Notes: generated from the letters alone by a model not told the origin. Counted from the first letter of the stretch, positions 12,030-25,174 are shown. The stretch is DNA of 63,947 nt from Pelomyxa schiedti (GCA_020536535.1 JAHLWZ010000873.1:1-63947), one strand, 5' to 3'. Numbers and translations are program-made.

Positions 12030-14376
12030 CCTTGCTTACATCGTCACTGGCTTCGAGGCATCAATACCGAATATTGGGGAACCGGTACACTGTGGATGAA
12101 GTGCCTCTGGGGTACTCTATTCTCCCTCCTTCTTTATGGATAGTAAGTCATGTGTAAACAAAGAGTGAACAACAATAAAAATTAAAAAAAAAACCCAAGA
12201 GGTGCTTAAGTCTCTCCTTTAACATTGCAAACAGGCGGGGCACATTCTCTGTGGTGTACAGGGGTAGGGATGCAAGGGGCACTGCTGTGGCTATAAAAGG
12301 CAGGTTGTTGGTTGGAGTTTTACTTGTGTTGTAATGTTATAAGACTGTTAGTAGAGTCCTTTCCCTGATACAAAAAAATGTAGCCGTGGACACAAGCCGA
12401 GCTAATTCTGAGCTAATTGAGCAGTTAGACAGTGAAATTGCTGTCATGCTCGCAGTGGAGCATACCAACATAGTAAGATTGTATGACTTTTATACGGTAC
12501 ACTTTCAATTAGACCAAAAACACCCAGTAATGGGACTATATTCTTGCCAGGAAAGCCACTTTTTGTACCTTGTGATGGAATTTTGTGATTCTGGGGATCT
12601 GGCTGGGCAGATGAAAGGTGGACCCTTGGCTGAGGGAAGAGCACAGTATTTCATGAAGCAACTGGGTATCTTTTCATTTCAAACTCAAAGAAGAGTGCAA
12701 AGCAGCTACTAAAATTAATGCGTCAAAAATTCACTAATCAATCACGTTAGCATCGGGTCTGAAGGCACTATGTGCACACAACATTATTCACAGAGATTTG
12801 AAGGTTCCTCTTATACCCATGTTCCCTAACGTGACTTCTTTTTGAATAGCCAGCCAATTTACTTCTAAGTCGGCAGCAAGATCAATTGATTCTAAAAATT
12901 GCTGATTTTGGTCTGTTTTTGTTATTTTATCTCAGTGCTTAATTTTAGTCAGGTTTTGCCAATTTTATTGAGAATCAAAATACTGTACAGAATACTTACT
13001 GTGGTAGTCCTCTGTATATGGTAAGTCTCCTTTGCTGGTTTTGGTTTCTCAGAGGTCTTTTACCAGGCTCCAGAGGTTCTCGAAGCAAATTCCTATAATT
13101 CCTCTGCCGACCTGTGGTCTGCAGGTACCCTGTAGATTTCGTTCATTATTTTCATTGCTTATTAAGGTGTCATTTTATACGAGGTTTCAACCACCGTAGA
13201 TTGGTGGGAAATACCATTTTATCGTAGTCACTTACCTTTAGATGGTTTCTGGGAAAACTCCCTTCAACGCAAGAACTATTCCAGGCCTCATACAGGCCAT
13301 GAACAATGCCATAATATTTTACCCACTGGGGTTGTCTCAGCTATGTTGCTCATTAATAGCTTCCCTCTTAAAAGTACACAATCAACCTGCACGCACGTGT
13401 TTCACATTTTTCCTAGAAGGACCCTAGACAAAGGATGTCTTGGACGAATTTCTTTTCACACCCATGGCTTGGTGATTACGTACCTAAGACTTCACCAGTT
13501 ACCGTACCTTCTCCAATCAACCAACCCATCAGCCTCCCAAAAGTTATTTCTTATATGAATTCTGCTCCACCAACTCCAGCCATACCAACTCTCCTTACAT
13601 CAGCAATACCACCTCCCCCTAACCTTCCATATCCGCACCCCGCAGTGTCACCTCCGCAACTTTCGCCTCCTTTGGTCACTCCTCCTCAGTATCTTCCTCA
13701 CCCCACAATCCTACCTCAATACCGCGTTCCAAATCAGGTCACCTCTCCACCTCTGCCAAAACCTGGGGTAGGCACTTCACCTTCAACTACAAGCATTCCA
13801 CCACACTATTCAATTCCGCCACACCCCCAAATAACGCAGTTAATCATGCAGCCACCACATGGTATTCCCAGTCATTTGCCGGCACAAACTGCCAACACTT
13901 GTATATATACCCCACAACAAGGCTCTTCAGTGGCACCCTCACAATCCTTACCACAACACTATCCCGGACCCGGTTGGTATCCTAGCGTCATACCACCAAT
14001 CCCCAACCACAACACTAACCCAACCATCCCCAACAACTCTCAACAACAATACCCACCCCCTTCCATGTGTGCTCCTCCTCAACCTCAACCTCAACTGCAA
14101 CCACAACCACAGCCTAGACCTGTCTATAACTATATCAATGCAATTAACCAACAACAACCAGCCTCACCACCACCAAGTTACTCGTCCCTTATCACACACC
14201 CTACCTACACCCAGCACCCACAACAATTTTCTCAAACAATTCCCCAACAAACTCCAACTACAGCACATAGCCCACAACAAACTCAAAATCCCACAAATAA
14301 CATTACCAGCACTACACCACCACTTCTTCTGTTGGATTTCAATCCAAGTCCAAATGCCACGAAACTATCCTCATAA
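12030..14376 (+). CDS. ATG1/ULK-like serine/threonine protein kinase
   Basis: The first clear exon contains RILGNRYTVDEVPLG and splices into RGTFSVVYRGRDARGTAVAI, making a glycine loop and the catalytic Lys; a start codon upstream is not resolved. Later exons give the glutamate helix, LYLVMEFCDSGDLA, HNIIHRDLKPANLL (HRD loop), IADFGFANF (DFG), TYCGSPLYM-APEVL, SADLWSAGVILYEMVSGKTP and DPRQRMSWTNFFSHPWL. The kinase core resembles ATG1/ULK kinases, which start autophagy. The tail (13490-14376) is long and rich in Pro, Gln and Thr, ending DFNPSPNATKLSS. The intron at 12300-12383 has a GC donor, and about nine introns split the kinase domain. Other CAMK-like or NEK-like kinases are alternatives. 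The stop lies 47 bp from that of the convergent CHY gene, with a palindrome between. Confidence 0.78.
12300..12383 (+). other. GC-AG intron in the kinase gene
   Basis: To keep the catalytic-lysine exon (VAIK) in frame with the next exon (AVDTSRANSE), the intron must start with GCAGGT after AAAG and end in TAG. Every other intron I placed starts with GT. GC-AG introns are a known minority class. Confidence 0.5.
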
Positions 14377-14394
14377 AAAAATTTTGGAATACTA

Positions 14395-14416
14395 TGTGTA
14401 GCCAATTGGTTACACA
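14395..14416. repeat. 22-bp near-perfect palindrome between convergent 3' ends
   Basis: TGTGTAGCCAATTGGTTACA followed by CA reads almost the same on both strands (two mismatched positions). It fills half of the 47-bp gap between the stop codons of the kinase (+) and the CHY protein (-). It could be a shared 3'-end processing or termination signal. Confidence 0.6.
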
Positions 14417-14423
14417 GATGACA

Positions 14424-17400
14424 TTACGTTTTTTTGGTGGTCGTGGTTGTGGTTGTCGACTTCTTTTTTTTGGATTCAGTTTTGTTGATGCCGCTGTGTT
14501 TGTGGGCATCCTTCCTGCTCATCTTGCTGTGGTCACGGCAGCCCTTTCCGCCCTTTGGGAATGGATGTGAGTGGTTTTGTAAGAGTGGGTAAAAGTTACC
14601 TCCCAGAAGGAACCTCCCTTGCCGGAAAAATCGCTTGAGCACTTTGAACATTTGGTGTTTGAAGCTGTTTGTTCTGAACTACAGAATCCACATATCACAC
14701 GTGAGGCCCACTGTTGTTTCGTTAGGCTACTTGGAAATGAATGGAAATTGAGTACCTCCGCAACGTGATCGGAGTGTGTGTCATGGCATTGGTCACACGG
14801 CCAAGCTCTACCACAACATGGGAAGCGAAACCACCTGAAACTGTGCCCATAGTGCTTGCATGTTCCCTGAAAAGAAATTTCCAATCAGCAAATTAACACG
14901 TAGAGTGGAAATGTACAGTTTCTGGAAGTGGGCTCCCCAACTTAATGGCAGCCGCTTCCCTTGGATCCCGTGGTGCCTTTTTACGCACTACAATTGGAGC
15001 CTCAGGTGCAGCTTTTATTTTGGTGAATGTCACCCTGAAAACAGTTAGTTTCACTGTTTTTATTGCTTAAACTGGAAAATACCGGTCAATAGTAAAAGAA
15101 AGGTGTGCAAAACATTTACGACAAACTTCAGTGGCGCTTATCCCAAAAGGCTTATTCTTAAATAGAACTTCTTCAGTGCAACCCAGGCACACTGCAGAAA
15201 AAATACTACTCTGGTGCACTTCCAGGGGAGAACACACCTTACATACAGGTCATTGCGTTTGTTTGATAAGTTACTATACCTCGTTATCAATGTATCCAAT
15301 AACAGATGAGGATTCATGCACTGGTTCAGGTCGAAACAGGACATGAATTTCACAATGGCACTTTGAACACTCAACTGAATAAATTCAGCCGAATGAGGAA
15401 ATAGCAGCCTGGCAACATACTTGTCACTTTTTTAGATGGTCGTGCTCGGAGTTCAGCTTGTTGCCGGCACCGTGAACACAACACAACAAGTGCCAACTCT
15501 ACACACGACATAATGCCTATGCCACTATTTGCTTGTGGTGAGAAACATAAAATAGGTGTAGATCCACCTTAAAATCAGCTGGGGGATCTTGAGTTGGGTC
15601 CCTCTGTGAGCAGTAGCACTAGAGAAAGTTCCTTGAATTGGTGCTGGTGCTTCCTGTTCTTCCGCCGATTCACTATCGGATTCCACATTTTCCTCTTCAG
15701 AATCAGATGCCACTGGTGGTGGGCTTTGCCTAAGATATTATTCAGTCAAGACGGTATCAAGATTGAAGGTATCAACTTACTGTGGAGGAGGTTTGGGTGC
15801 AAATTCGGCTGGAGGTTTTGCAAGAGGCTTGTTTGTGGGTACAATTACTTGGATACCATGTTTGAAATCCTTTTCTGAATTTAGACCGTACTAAAAAGGG
15901 AAATAATGCAAACATTTGTGATAACTTTGTCAACCATAAGTTTTTCTAAATTAGCCAGCATCCACCGTAATAGTCCTTGGATCATCACTGGCTTTCCTGA
16001 GTATGCTTGCTTTGCTCTTCTCACAACTGCATCAGTGATGTTCCTTTGAACAAATGAGTTGACAACAACAATAAACTCTTCCTTCTACCTGCCAACTTTT
16101 AGAGGTATATTGGAGTTGAGGAGATGAAATAAACAAGGGTCATTTGGGTAGCTCGTTGGCAGCTCAACACGCACAATCAATTTGTTGCCGTCAATATCAA
16201 AGGGGAAATCAGAGGGAAGAGGAAGGGCAAAGACCAGTTTCACAGGAGGAGAGAGACTGCAGGGAATCAATGGACAAAAGGTCAAATATGTTAAGTACCA
16301 TTCTATTTTGCAGTTTTCCCTGTATTGTTTAACAAGATCTGCAATTTCTCCTTCCCAAGGGTATTTTTCCTGTTACTTTGGTGAACAGAGGACTTCAAAG
16401 AAAGAGGAACTTACAACAACAGCTTTGGGTTTGAGAATACTAGCAAATTCCTGGTTGGTTGGGGGCCGAGTAGTGGCTAATACTGCAAGCCCACCCACAA
16501 GGGAACCGTTCATATTTTGTGCTACAATTTCTGCGTCATCCGGTTTTTCAGTGCAGATGATAGCACAACCAGTGCTTTTTCCACTTTTAGTCCCAATAAT
16601 CCTCACTTCTGTCCTTGGTACAGTAGGTGAGTATTTACTCACTGCAGGCGATATTATCTTCACTGTTTATTTTACAGATTGGGGAAAGAGAGTTCTTACG
16701 GTATAATATGGGTTGTTTTGATAACAGTTGCAACAAATTCACTTTCTGTCAGAGTCCTGGGAAGCCCAATAAAGAACACCATGTGCCTTTGAGCAGCTGT
16801 TTCCACTGGAGATGAACTAGCGCCCCCACTAGCTGAACATGAAGAGCCGTTAATGTCAGGAACCACAGTACCCTCTGTGGGAGTAGAGTGCGTTGAGGTT
16901 ATTGTTGCTTGATTTGATTCAGTTGGTGTAGTTGTAGAGGACGATTCGTTCACCCCTTGAGGGGCTGGAACCGTTGGCGTAGGGTGAGACTTATAAGTTA
17001 TAAACGTGTTGAGCTTGGGCTTCGGATTTGAGCTTAGTGGATTGTTGATGACAGCAGAAGCTTGTGGCACAAACACTGCCGCGTGTGGGGACATAGTTGA
17101 AGTGGGGGGTAGCGTCCGAGGTTGGGGCTGGCACTGCATTGGAGCAGGGGAGTGGCAGGAGCCAACATTCGGACCGACTCTAGGGGTTGGAGACACGGGC
17201 ATCATGTTGGGCCAAGAAGAGACAGGGGAAGCGTAAGTGGGGTTAGCTGCTGGCTGAGTGTTGAACGAGCACTGATACTGCGGATAGTAGTAAGGCGTCG
17301 CAGTTGGCTGCGCGTACGACGCGGGAAACGGCTGGTATTGCTGGGCAACATTATTACCATACGTGACTGCATATGGGGAGTAGAAAGGGGTTGCCGAAGG

Positions 17401-17560
17401 AAAGTTGGCCTGCTGCATCCCCTTGCGTGATTTATTTGTTTTTTGATGAAAGCTGAGGAGGGGGCCCAATTTCTGTCTTTGCGGAAGTAGTTGGCCGGCG
17501 GAGTTGTCATTCTGTGTTCGGTGTGGAATTCTCTTGGCTTTGGCAGCTGGGACTGGGGTG
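14424..17560 (-). CDS. RRM-RWD-CHY zinc finger protein
   Basis: Transcribed leftward; the true first exon near 17560 is unresolved. Order: a basic/Gln/Tyr/Pro-rich N-terminus; an RRM-like fold split by an intron (MVFFIGLPRTLTESEF, then STGCAIICTEKPDDAEIVAQ and MNGSLVGG); an RWD-like segment (GNKLIVRVELPTSYPNDPC); helices with AKQAYSGKPVMIQGLLRWML; an acidic stretch (ASDSEEENVESDSESAEE); Cys pairs (CSRCRQQAE, CSKCHCEIH, CLGCTEE, CRKC); and a CHY zinc finger (GTCKHYGHSFRWFRFPCCG, CDQCHDTHSDH, RVICGFCSSEQ, FWEGGKGCRD). The tail is basic and Thr-rich. CHY fingers occur in Helper of Tim13 and in some RING ubiquitin ligases; RWD resembles E2-like folds. Function is not known. About ten introns were inferred, and the continuous frame across splice sites supports one gene. 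Confidence 0.72.
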
Positions 17561-17751
17561 ATAGAATAAAGGAATCATCGAGAGTTCTATCCGAAGGAGA
17601 TGTTTCTTCAAAAATCAATTGCAATGTTTTCCCCTTTGTTCACATCTATTTTTCAAGAAGTTGTTGGTGCTACGCCACCGAAGGTTCACTGTGCATACCA
17701 AGGCAACACCGGATCTACGACACTACAACACCACACCGCTGTAGTTGTGAC

Positions 17752-18459
17752 ATGGGGAACTTCATCGTAACCATACTGATGGAATCGCCGTACTTGTGGG
17801 CGTGCACGGGGTTGGCCTTGTGCATTGGCCTTTCGGTTGTTGGTTCTTCTTGGTATGGTTGTTTCTCGTTTTTGCGCCGTTTTTTCACACGCGTTTTTGA
17901 AGGGGTATTTGGACAATCGGCACGGCTACCTTGGGTGTATCTATTCACAAAGGCAGATTAGAAACTCGTAATTTGGTTAGGTGGGTCTTTTTTTTTAATT
18001 TTTCATTTCTTGTGATTTATCCATGGTTTGAGTTTTACTGCAAGTAGTAACCTTTGTTACCAGTATACTGTTTTGTGAAGCTCTATCCATTTACGGCATT
18101 ATCGTATCTATCATCATGACCACAAAAGCACAAACCCAAGCATGTTGGCCAATTGCTGCCAACGACTACATGGCTGGTTACCAAATGTTTTCAGCCGGTC
18201 TTATCACTGGCTTCTGCAATATGCTTGCTGGGTAAGTTTTATCTACTACAATACACAGCCACACTTCCTTTTCCACTTACGACACACAAGATTTACACTG
18301 GGAATTGTGGGCAAAGGCATAGCCGTCTCCACAGCGGCTGTTGCCACTCTGTTTGTGAAGTTGTTGATTGTCTTGATTTTTGGCGAAGTCCTTGGATTGT
18401 ATGGCATGATTGTGTCACTTATTGAGACAGGCAATGCCTCGTTTACCTCATGTGCGTGA
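17752..18459 (+). CDS. V-type H+-ATPase proteolipid subunit c''
   Basis: Start ATG at 17752 (MGNFIVTILMESPYLWACTG). Three introns separate exons with LALCIGLSVVGSSW, GIWTIGTATLGVSIHKG, ILFCEALSIYGIIVSIIM, AANDYMAGYQMFSAGLITG and LIVLIFGEVLGLYGMIVSLI. The order and motifs match the c'' (Vma16/ATP6V0B) proteolipid: hydrophobic hairpins and conserved glutamates in CEALSIYG and FGEVLGLYG, which carry protons through the rotating ring. It should work in the membrane of acidic vacuoles and lysosomes. It lacks most of the extra N-terminal helix of some c'' proteins, or that helix is shorter here. The gene ends about 170 bp before the convergent glycosidase and starts close to the divergent CHY gene. 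Confidence 0.92.
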
Positions 18460-18629
18460 ATAAAAAAAACACCAGTGGAAAAATAAGATTCTTCCTCTTC
18501 AAAACACAACAACCGTTTGGAACTGTAGAGGTACATTAACAGGGAACACCAGCATAGTCCCATTCACATTTGCTTGTACATCTAATTTGCGAAATCACCT
18601 TACTGAAATAAGATAACTACATACAATAT

Positions 18630-21600
18630 TCAAAGTCCGAAGGGGTCGCTGCCGTGGGAAGTTGTACAGTGTACACTTGTCTTCCCTGACTCACAAGGGA
18701 CATAGCGTATTCCAGGAAACTTTCTGGAATGTGTTTGAGTGGTATTTATGGTGAATTGAAAAAACAAACCATCCTCCCCGAGAAGCCGCATGAAGAGTGA
18801 AAGTTCAGGAGGCGTGACTTGTGGGGCACTTAGTACCATGGCACTCAGTTCAAATTGTTCTGTAGCAAGCATGGTGTCACGTGGGGTTGGTATAATCAGC
18901 CGAGGAGTGCTGCCAAGATATGTGGAAGACGGTACTGCATCGGGTGGAAGATCGGAATACGAAGCATTACACGAATTTATGTAGATACTGTTCCTCCAAG
19001 CTGAGCCACACATTTCACTCTGGTCACCACCGCATGGCATATCTTCATAACAATGCTAAGAGATGAGATGGAAAGATGGAATTTACTGCACTCAGAGTCA
19101 TCAACGCGGCCGTATTCGCCAAAAGAGTCACCACAGAAGCAGTAAGTGGAATATTGAAGACCATAATACTTGTAGGGGGGTGACCGTAGGATTGCGCATG
19201 CATATGAACACATCAAAACGGTCATGGAAGCGTCTGAGAAACTATATCCATCAAGGTCACGATCGGAGGAGTCAATATAGCAACCCAGATACTCACTAAA
19301 GAAAGAATAAGAAGAATGACATGGAAGAAAAAATTTCACCTTGGTGAGGGTTCAGAACAACCACTGAGGATTCCAGCAAGTATGGCACCAGGAGCACCAA
19401 TTGCTAACGGTGTGTTATGCTGCTCCATGTTCTATAATAAGGATTTAATAAATAAATAGACAAAAAGATGATGTAAGGGAACCATGATAGTACCCAGCTC
19501 TCCTGTGCTGGTGACAGTTGCTTGAAGATTCGTCATCATACTGTTCCATAAGCCTACCATTTCCACCCGAATTGGTAGTGCGGTGTCAATTGCCACTTGT
19601 TTTCTTATGTCTGGGTTGTCAATTGCCAGAACAAGGTTTAATGCTGCCTCAAGTTGTGCCCAGGCACATTCAACGTGGGCCATATCACGCATGTAGTAAA
19701 AACTATTAAGCCAGTAATCGAAATTATCCAAATAAACTATGTCCTGAAATGTCCCATTACTTGAGGAACAAGTAAGGGAGATGGAAGTCACTGTAATCTG
19801 CTCTCTTAGGGCCGTTAGCTTATCAACAAAGTCGTATTCTTGGGCTACTCTATCCCATAACTCAGAGTTTGGCACCATTCCACCCGGCCCGTTGGTCCAA
19901 GTTGCCGGAGTTGGCAGATCTAATTGGCACTTAGCCTTAAAAGCAAAGGGAAACTTAACTCACTGAAGCTGTCAATCGACTCAAAAATTGAGGCAATGCT
20001 TGGTCCTGCATCGGGGCCAAACTGACTTACAGACCAATCATTCCAAAACATTTCTGGTGTGAGAGAGGTATCCCAAGTAACTTGTGAAAGTGCACTGATC
20101 GTGGGACTTGTAGCTACCGTTCTCCACATTATTCCAGGAAGACCCTCGCACCCATATGACAAAGCATCTTTTGCGTGTTCAATAGTTCTTCTCGATTTGA
20201 GTTCTTTCGTGGTAAAATGAAGATAAACCTTGATACCCATAGCTGTGGAGCAGTAAGTGAGGGGTCATCTTCCATCCAAGGGATATCCCATTTTCTATGG
20301 TTTTTCACATCTGCATAAGCGGGATCTACAGCACTTTTTCCAACCTGTTGATCAATGGAACTCAAAATGTATTCCGAAGGAAGAACATCATCGAAGTAAG
20401 CTCTGCCACGACACAGTCAAAATTCCAAAATAAAAGAAAGAAGGAACCTGTTTGGTGAGGGTCCTAAAACCCATCCACATGTAGCCAGTTGGAAGGTGGC
20501 ATTGACAAGATTCCTTGCAGTAAAAGCATCGTTCATATCTTGTACTGCCTGCTGTACAATTGTATCATTTTGTTGATAACTGAGAAGGTTCAGAAAACCA
20601 ACTAGCAATTATTGCTTACTTGGACCATTCCCAATCTTCACTTGTCCACACCCAGTAATAGTCAATATCATATGTCTTACTTATTCTGTCAAATATTCCA
20701 GAATAATATGTGACAGAATCGATAGACTGATCTGGTTTTGCCAGTGGAGTTTCGGTTCCGACACAAGTTTTGAGTTGTAAGGCATGAGCATAGGCAAACG
20801 ACTGGCTGAGTAAGTTTCCAGCACTATTAAAGACGGTATTATCATCCGCATTGGTTGTTGGAACTGGGCAAAAAGCACCAGTATTGATGTTGGAAAGGCC
20901 TTGTGTGCAATCACTGGAGTAGAGGAGTGCACTGCCATAACTGAAAACGGGAGAGTCACACCAACTACCCGGAAATTGTTGAACTACACACTAATAATTG
21001 CTTGTTGTTTTGGGTAAATAACCCCAATCTCCACGCAAGGAAGTCATGTATGAGGTGGGATATGATACCTTCACATAATTAAAATGAGAAAGTTTGAGGG
21101 TTGTACTTTACCTTTACAGTCCCATCAGAATTGAAATCACTATCAGTACCAACCCATACAGTTGGTTCATAAAGTGGGTAGGTATGTAGTCCTATAAAAT
21201 TCATTTTCATCTTGGATATTTGGGTTGCATGGTGGTTGTACTCCTGGAAAAAACGAAGTTTTGAGTCAAAAAAAGCAGCAGGAGGATGAAACCTGCACAC
21301 CCCACCAGTCTGGTCCCTCAGGAAAATCATGAAACGGTTGCAGACCGCGAACATCAAAATCGGGTGAGAGATATACTTTGTCAAACAAGGGAATTTCCAA
21401 TTGTCTTTGAATTGGAATAACATCTTGAAGCCAAATGAATATCAACGCATTAGAAAAGTAATATAAAGCGTACCCCTATGAATGTCAAAATGGACTCCCA
21501 AATATTCAATAAAAGTATATGCAGCATATAATGTACCAGTGTACCCAAGGCCAAGTCCAACTGTTATATCTGCTGTCTGTTTTTGTTTTAGATGAGGGTT

Positions 21601-22133
21601 TGGTTTAATTCCCTGACATTAAGGTATGCCTCAATTTACATTTCAAACAAGAAACCAAGTTAAACCAAAATCTTATCTTCTCCTATCTTCGACTTTCTTA
21701 CCTTTCCAGAACTGCCCAGAGAAGGAAAATGGCACGTGTGCAAAATATGCTGCCCACGATCTTCCCGCCCACCCGCATTCAGTGTGTCAAACACCCCGTC
21801 CCTCACGCAGCATTCCTCCACGCGTGCTGCAAGCCTGCCTCCGCGCCCGTGGATCCCTGACTCCGTTGTGAACCACACCCCGCCGCCATCCAGCAGGTCC
21901 TCCGGCGTGGAAATATCCGGCAGTGTGCCTGTGGCGGGACGTGTCAATTGTGATCCACTACCAACAACAAGGAAGTGTCCTCTACCTGATGAGGCGTAGA
22001 TGTACCTCCGTATCTGCTTCGCTGCCAACGAATGGTCCTTGTCATGCAAGATGATCACTTGTTCAGGCAATGCCGCAGACACGCAGTAGCATAAGGCAAA
22101 GCACAAAACCGCAACGACCCTTCGGTAACACAT
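18630..22133 (-). CDS. secreted glycoside hydrolase (GH67/NAGLU-like) with C-terminal WSC domain
   Basis: Start at 22133 with a signal peptide (MCYRRVVAVLCFALCYCVSA). The N-terminal part resembles the small domain before alpha-glucuronidase or alpha-N-acetylglucosaminidase barrels (SLAAKQIRRYIYASSGRG; later TGTLYAAYTFIEYLGVHFD). The barrel-like part holds VRGLQPFHDFPEGPDWWG, KMKMNFIGLHTYPLYEPTVW and YYWVWTSEDWEWS. A helical region follows (DNFDYWLNSFYYMRDMAH). Near the C-terminus is a WSC carbohydrate-binding module (YLGCYIDSSDRDLDGYSFSD, YCFCGDSFGEYG, CGGDQSEMCGSAWRNSIY). It probably removes uronic acid or amino-sugar residues from polysaccharide in the phagosome or medium; the exact family and substrate are unsure. 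More than ten short introns interrupt it. The first exon is markedly GC-rich. Confidence 0.72.
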
Positions 22134-22327
22134 AGATCGATCGATTTACTAGAAAAGCGAGGAGATACGAGATAAGAAAAAGAAGCCTTTTGTTTGTAGT
22201 GTTGAGAAACACTTCAATTACTGGTTTTCTTTACACAACAGTGTGGCGTTGCCTTGGGGAACAATGTACAGGGCAACAGCGCATCCACACTAACTACTAC
22301 GCGTTCGTCTTGATGAGGCAGCCGCAA

Positions 22328-22750
<423 letters not shown>

Positions 22751-22976
22751 CTTCTGGTTCTTGTTGTGGTAATTGCTTGTCGCGCACGTGCGGCTCGGTA
22801 GTGTTGTGTTTTTTTTTTTAATTTGTAATTTAATATTTTTTTTGTTTTCTTGTTTTTAAAGCGGGGACATTAATGCAACAAAATTAAAAAACTGCTCTCT
22901 CATTGGTCAGATTTCGGGCACCAATCCGAAGAAACAAAAACAAAAAAAACCCCGTACTCTTTCGTGGCTGTGCAAG

Positions 22977-24470
22977 ATGCATCGCTTGTTTGTTGGGTCG
23001 TGTGTGCGTGGAAGATCTCCTGTTGTTGGTGGGGGCCTAGATCTGTCTGAGGGCATGTGTGTCAGTGTTGACATTAACGGCACAATATCGTCTGTTAGCG
23101 CGGAGAGCGATTTGATCGAGAACGACGACATCGTCGGCGCTGCTCTGCGTAACAGCGCGTCGTGCGGCGGCGTTTCTTGCCACGAGGGTGTGGAAGTGCA
23201 CAGGCTGAGAGACTGCGAGTTTTTGATGCCGGGAATGATAGACCTGCACATACACGCCCCTCAGTACGCTTTTTGTGGCTGCGGGGTGGGATTGCCGCTT
23301 ATAAACGATTGGCTGCCTCGATTCGCGTATGCTACTGAAATGAAAGTTGCTAGGGATGCTACTTTTCGGGATGCCGTCTACAACGGCGTGGTTTCCTCTT
23401 GCTTGGCACACGGTACCACACTAGCACAGTACTTTGCAACAACGGACGTGAGCAGCACTACAACATTGTCGAGGATTGCGTGCAACCGTGGGCAGAGGGC
23501 AATTATTGGTGTGGTGAGTATGGATCAGCTGGGTCCTCCTGGTTACATATCCGAAACAACTGAGGGGTCCTTGCAGGATGCCCAGGTTTCTTGGTGAACT
23601 TCATGCGAGAAACATTAAGTTCATATCATTCTCCCTTTTTTCTTACTATTTCTAGATGTTCCTGAATGAGTTCGACCTTTCATCACCGAGGAACCTTGTT
23701 ATTCCTGCCGTTACACCCAGGTTTGTTCCGTCGTGTACATCGGAACTACTGCGTGGACTTGGGTCACTAGCAGCGCGGTACAACACCCCTCCAATTCATG
23801 TGCAAACGCACGCCGTCGAGAGCATAGACGAAGTGGCCTACGTGGAGAAACTATTGCATGACCGCGACATTTCCCTCCTCATGCAAGCCGGACTTTTACG
23901 AAAACCCTGCACTCTAGCACACTGTGTGCACCTGCAACCCAATGAAGTCAGAATGTTGGCCACCACTGGCGCGGCGGTCGCGCACTGCCCCCTATCCAAC
24001 TGGTACTTTGCCGGCGGAGTACTGGATGTGCTGCACCTACTCAGCAATGGTGTCAATGTTGGACTGGGCACAGATGTTGCCGGAGGCTACAATCCCTCGA
24101 TGCTGTCAGCAGTGCGCTCCGCAGTTATTGCCAGTGGTGGGAGAATAGACATTGGCGGGGCCCTGTGGCTAGCAACTGAAGGCGGGGCCAGGTCACTGGG
24201 CATGGATGACACACTAGGCTCTCTGCAGGCAGGAAAGCAGTTTGATGCCATTGTGGCCTCTGTGGTGCCCAACACCGGGCAACGAACCGGGGCCATTGAA
24301 GTGTTCTCTGGCTATGACACTAGGCTGGACTTGGTGAATAAGTTCCTGCACCTGGCAGACGATCGTCACATCAAAGAGGTGTGGGTTGATGGAAACAAGG
24401 TCTCTTTCTGTTCCCCACTCTTTTCGAAATTTGCGGCCAATAGGAGGAGCGATTGCGAAACGGAAAGTAG
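22977..24470 (+). CDS. guanine deaminase
   Basis: ATG at 22977 (MHRLFVGSCVRGRSPVVGGG). Two introns: one near 23588-23655 and a 44-nt one near 24402-24445, after which the frame gives NKEERLRNGK and a stop at 24470. Amidohydrolase motifs are intact: PGMIDLHIHAPQYAF (metal-binding HxH), IHVQTHAVES, TLAHCVHL and GLGTDVAGGYNPSM (catalytic Asp). The enzyme turns guanine into xanthine and ammonia, the entry to purine breakdown. Without the second intron the frame would run on through the downstream H4 gene, so that splice decides the C-terminus; it fits the family, whose members end shortly after the VWVDGNK-like strand. It lies between two H4 genes. The first exon is GC-rich. Confidence 0.93.
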
Positions 24471-24604
24471 AAATTTCGAAGAGATCGAGCTATTTAACCG
24501 ACAAAAAAACAAGAAGACAAAAACAATAAAAAAACAACTAGGAACCAATCAAAGAGATCTGTTAGTGCGTATTTGCGACACGACACTACCACAAGAAGAA
24601 GAAG

Positions 24605-25021
<417 letters not shown>

Positions 25022-25144
25022 TTCACTGTACCTTGACGAGTTCTTGATGAGGCCAAATCAAAATTTTGCCACTCTCAAATACAACAACTCACTCTCCCTG
25101 CTGTATTTTTTCTTTGTTAAAAAAAAGAACCACCACACGCATAA

Positions 25145-25174
25145 CATGCCTCTGAGAGGCATGAGGATCCTCAT
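25145..25174. repeat. two overlapping perfect palindromes 3' of histone H4
   Basis: CATGCCTCTGAGAGGCATG (25145-25163) is a perfect palindrome around a single central G and overlaps ATGAGGATCCTCAT (25161-25174), a perfect 14-bp palindrome. They lie about 125 bp past the H4 copy 2 stop. They do not fit the consensus of the metazoan histone stem-loop (6-bp stem, 4-nt loop), and I see no equivalent past H4 copy 1. They may be a 3'-end signal or a protein-binding site. Confidence 0.55.

Noticed and set aside
25145-25174. Canonical metazoan histone 3' stem-loop
   Set aside because: Stem and loop lengths and sequence do not fit the consensus, and copy 1 of H4 has no counterpart.
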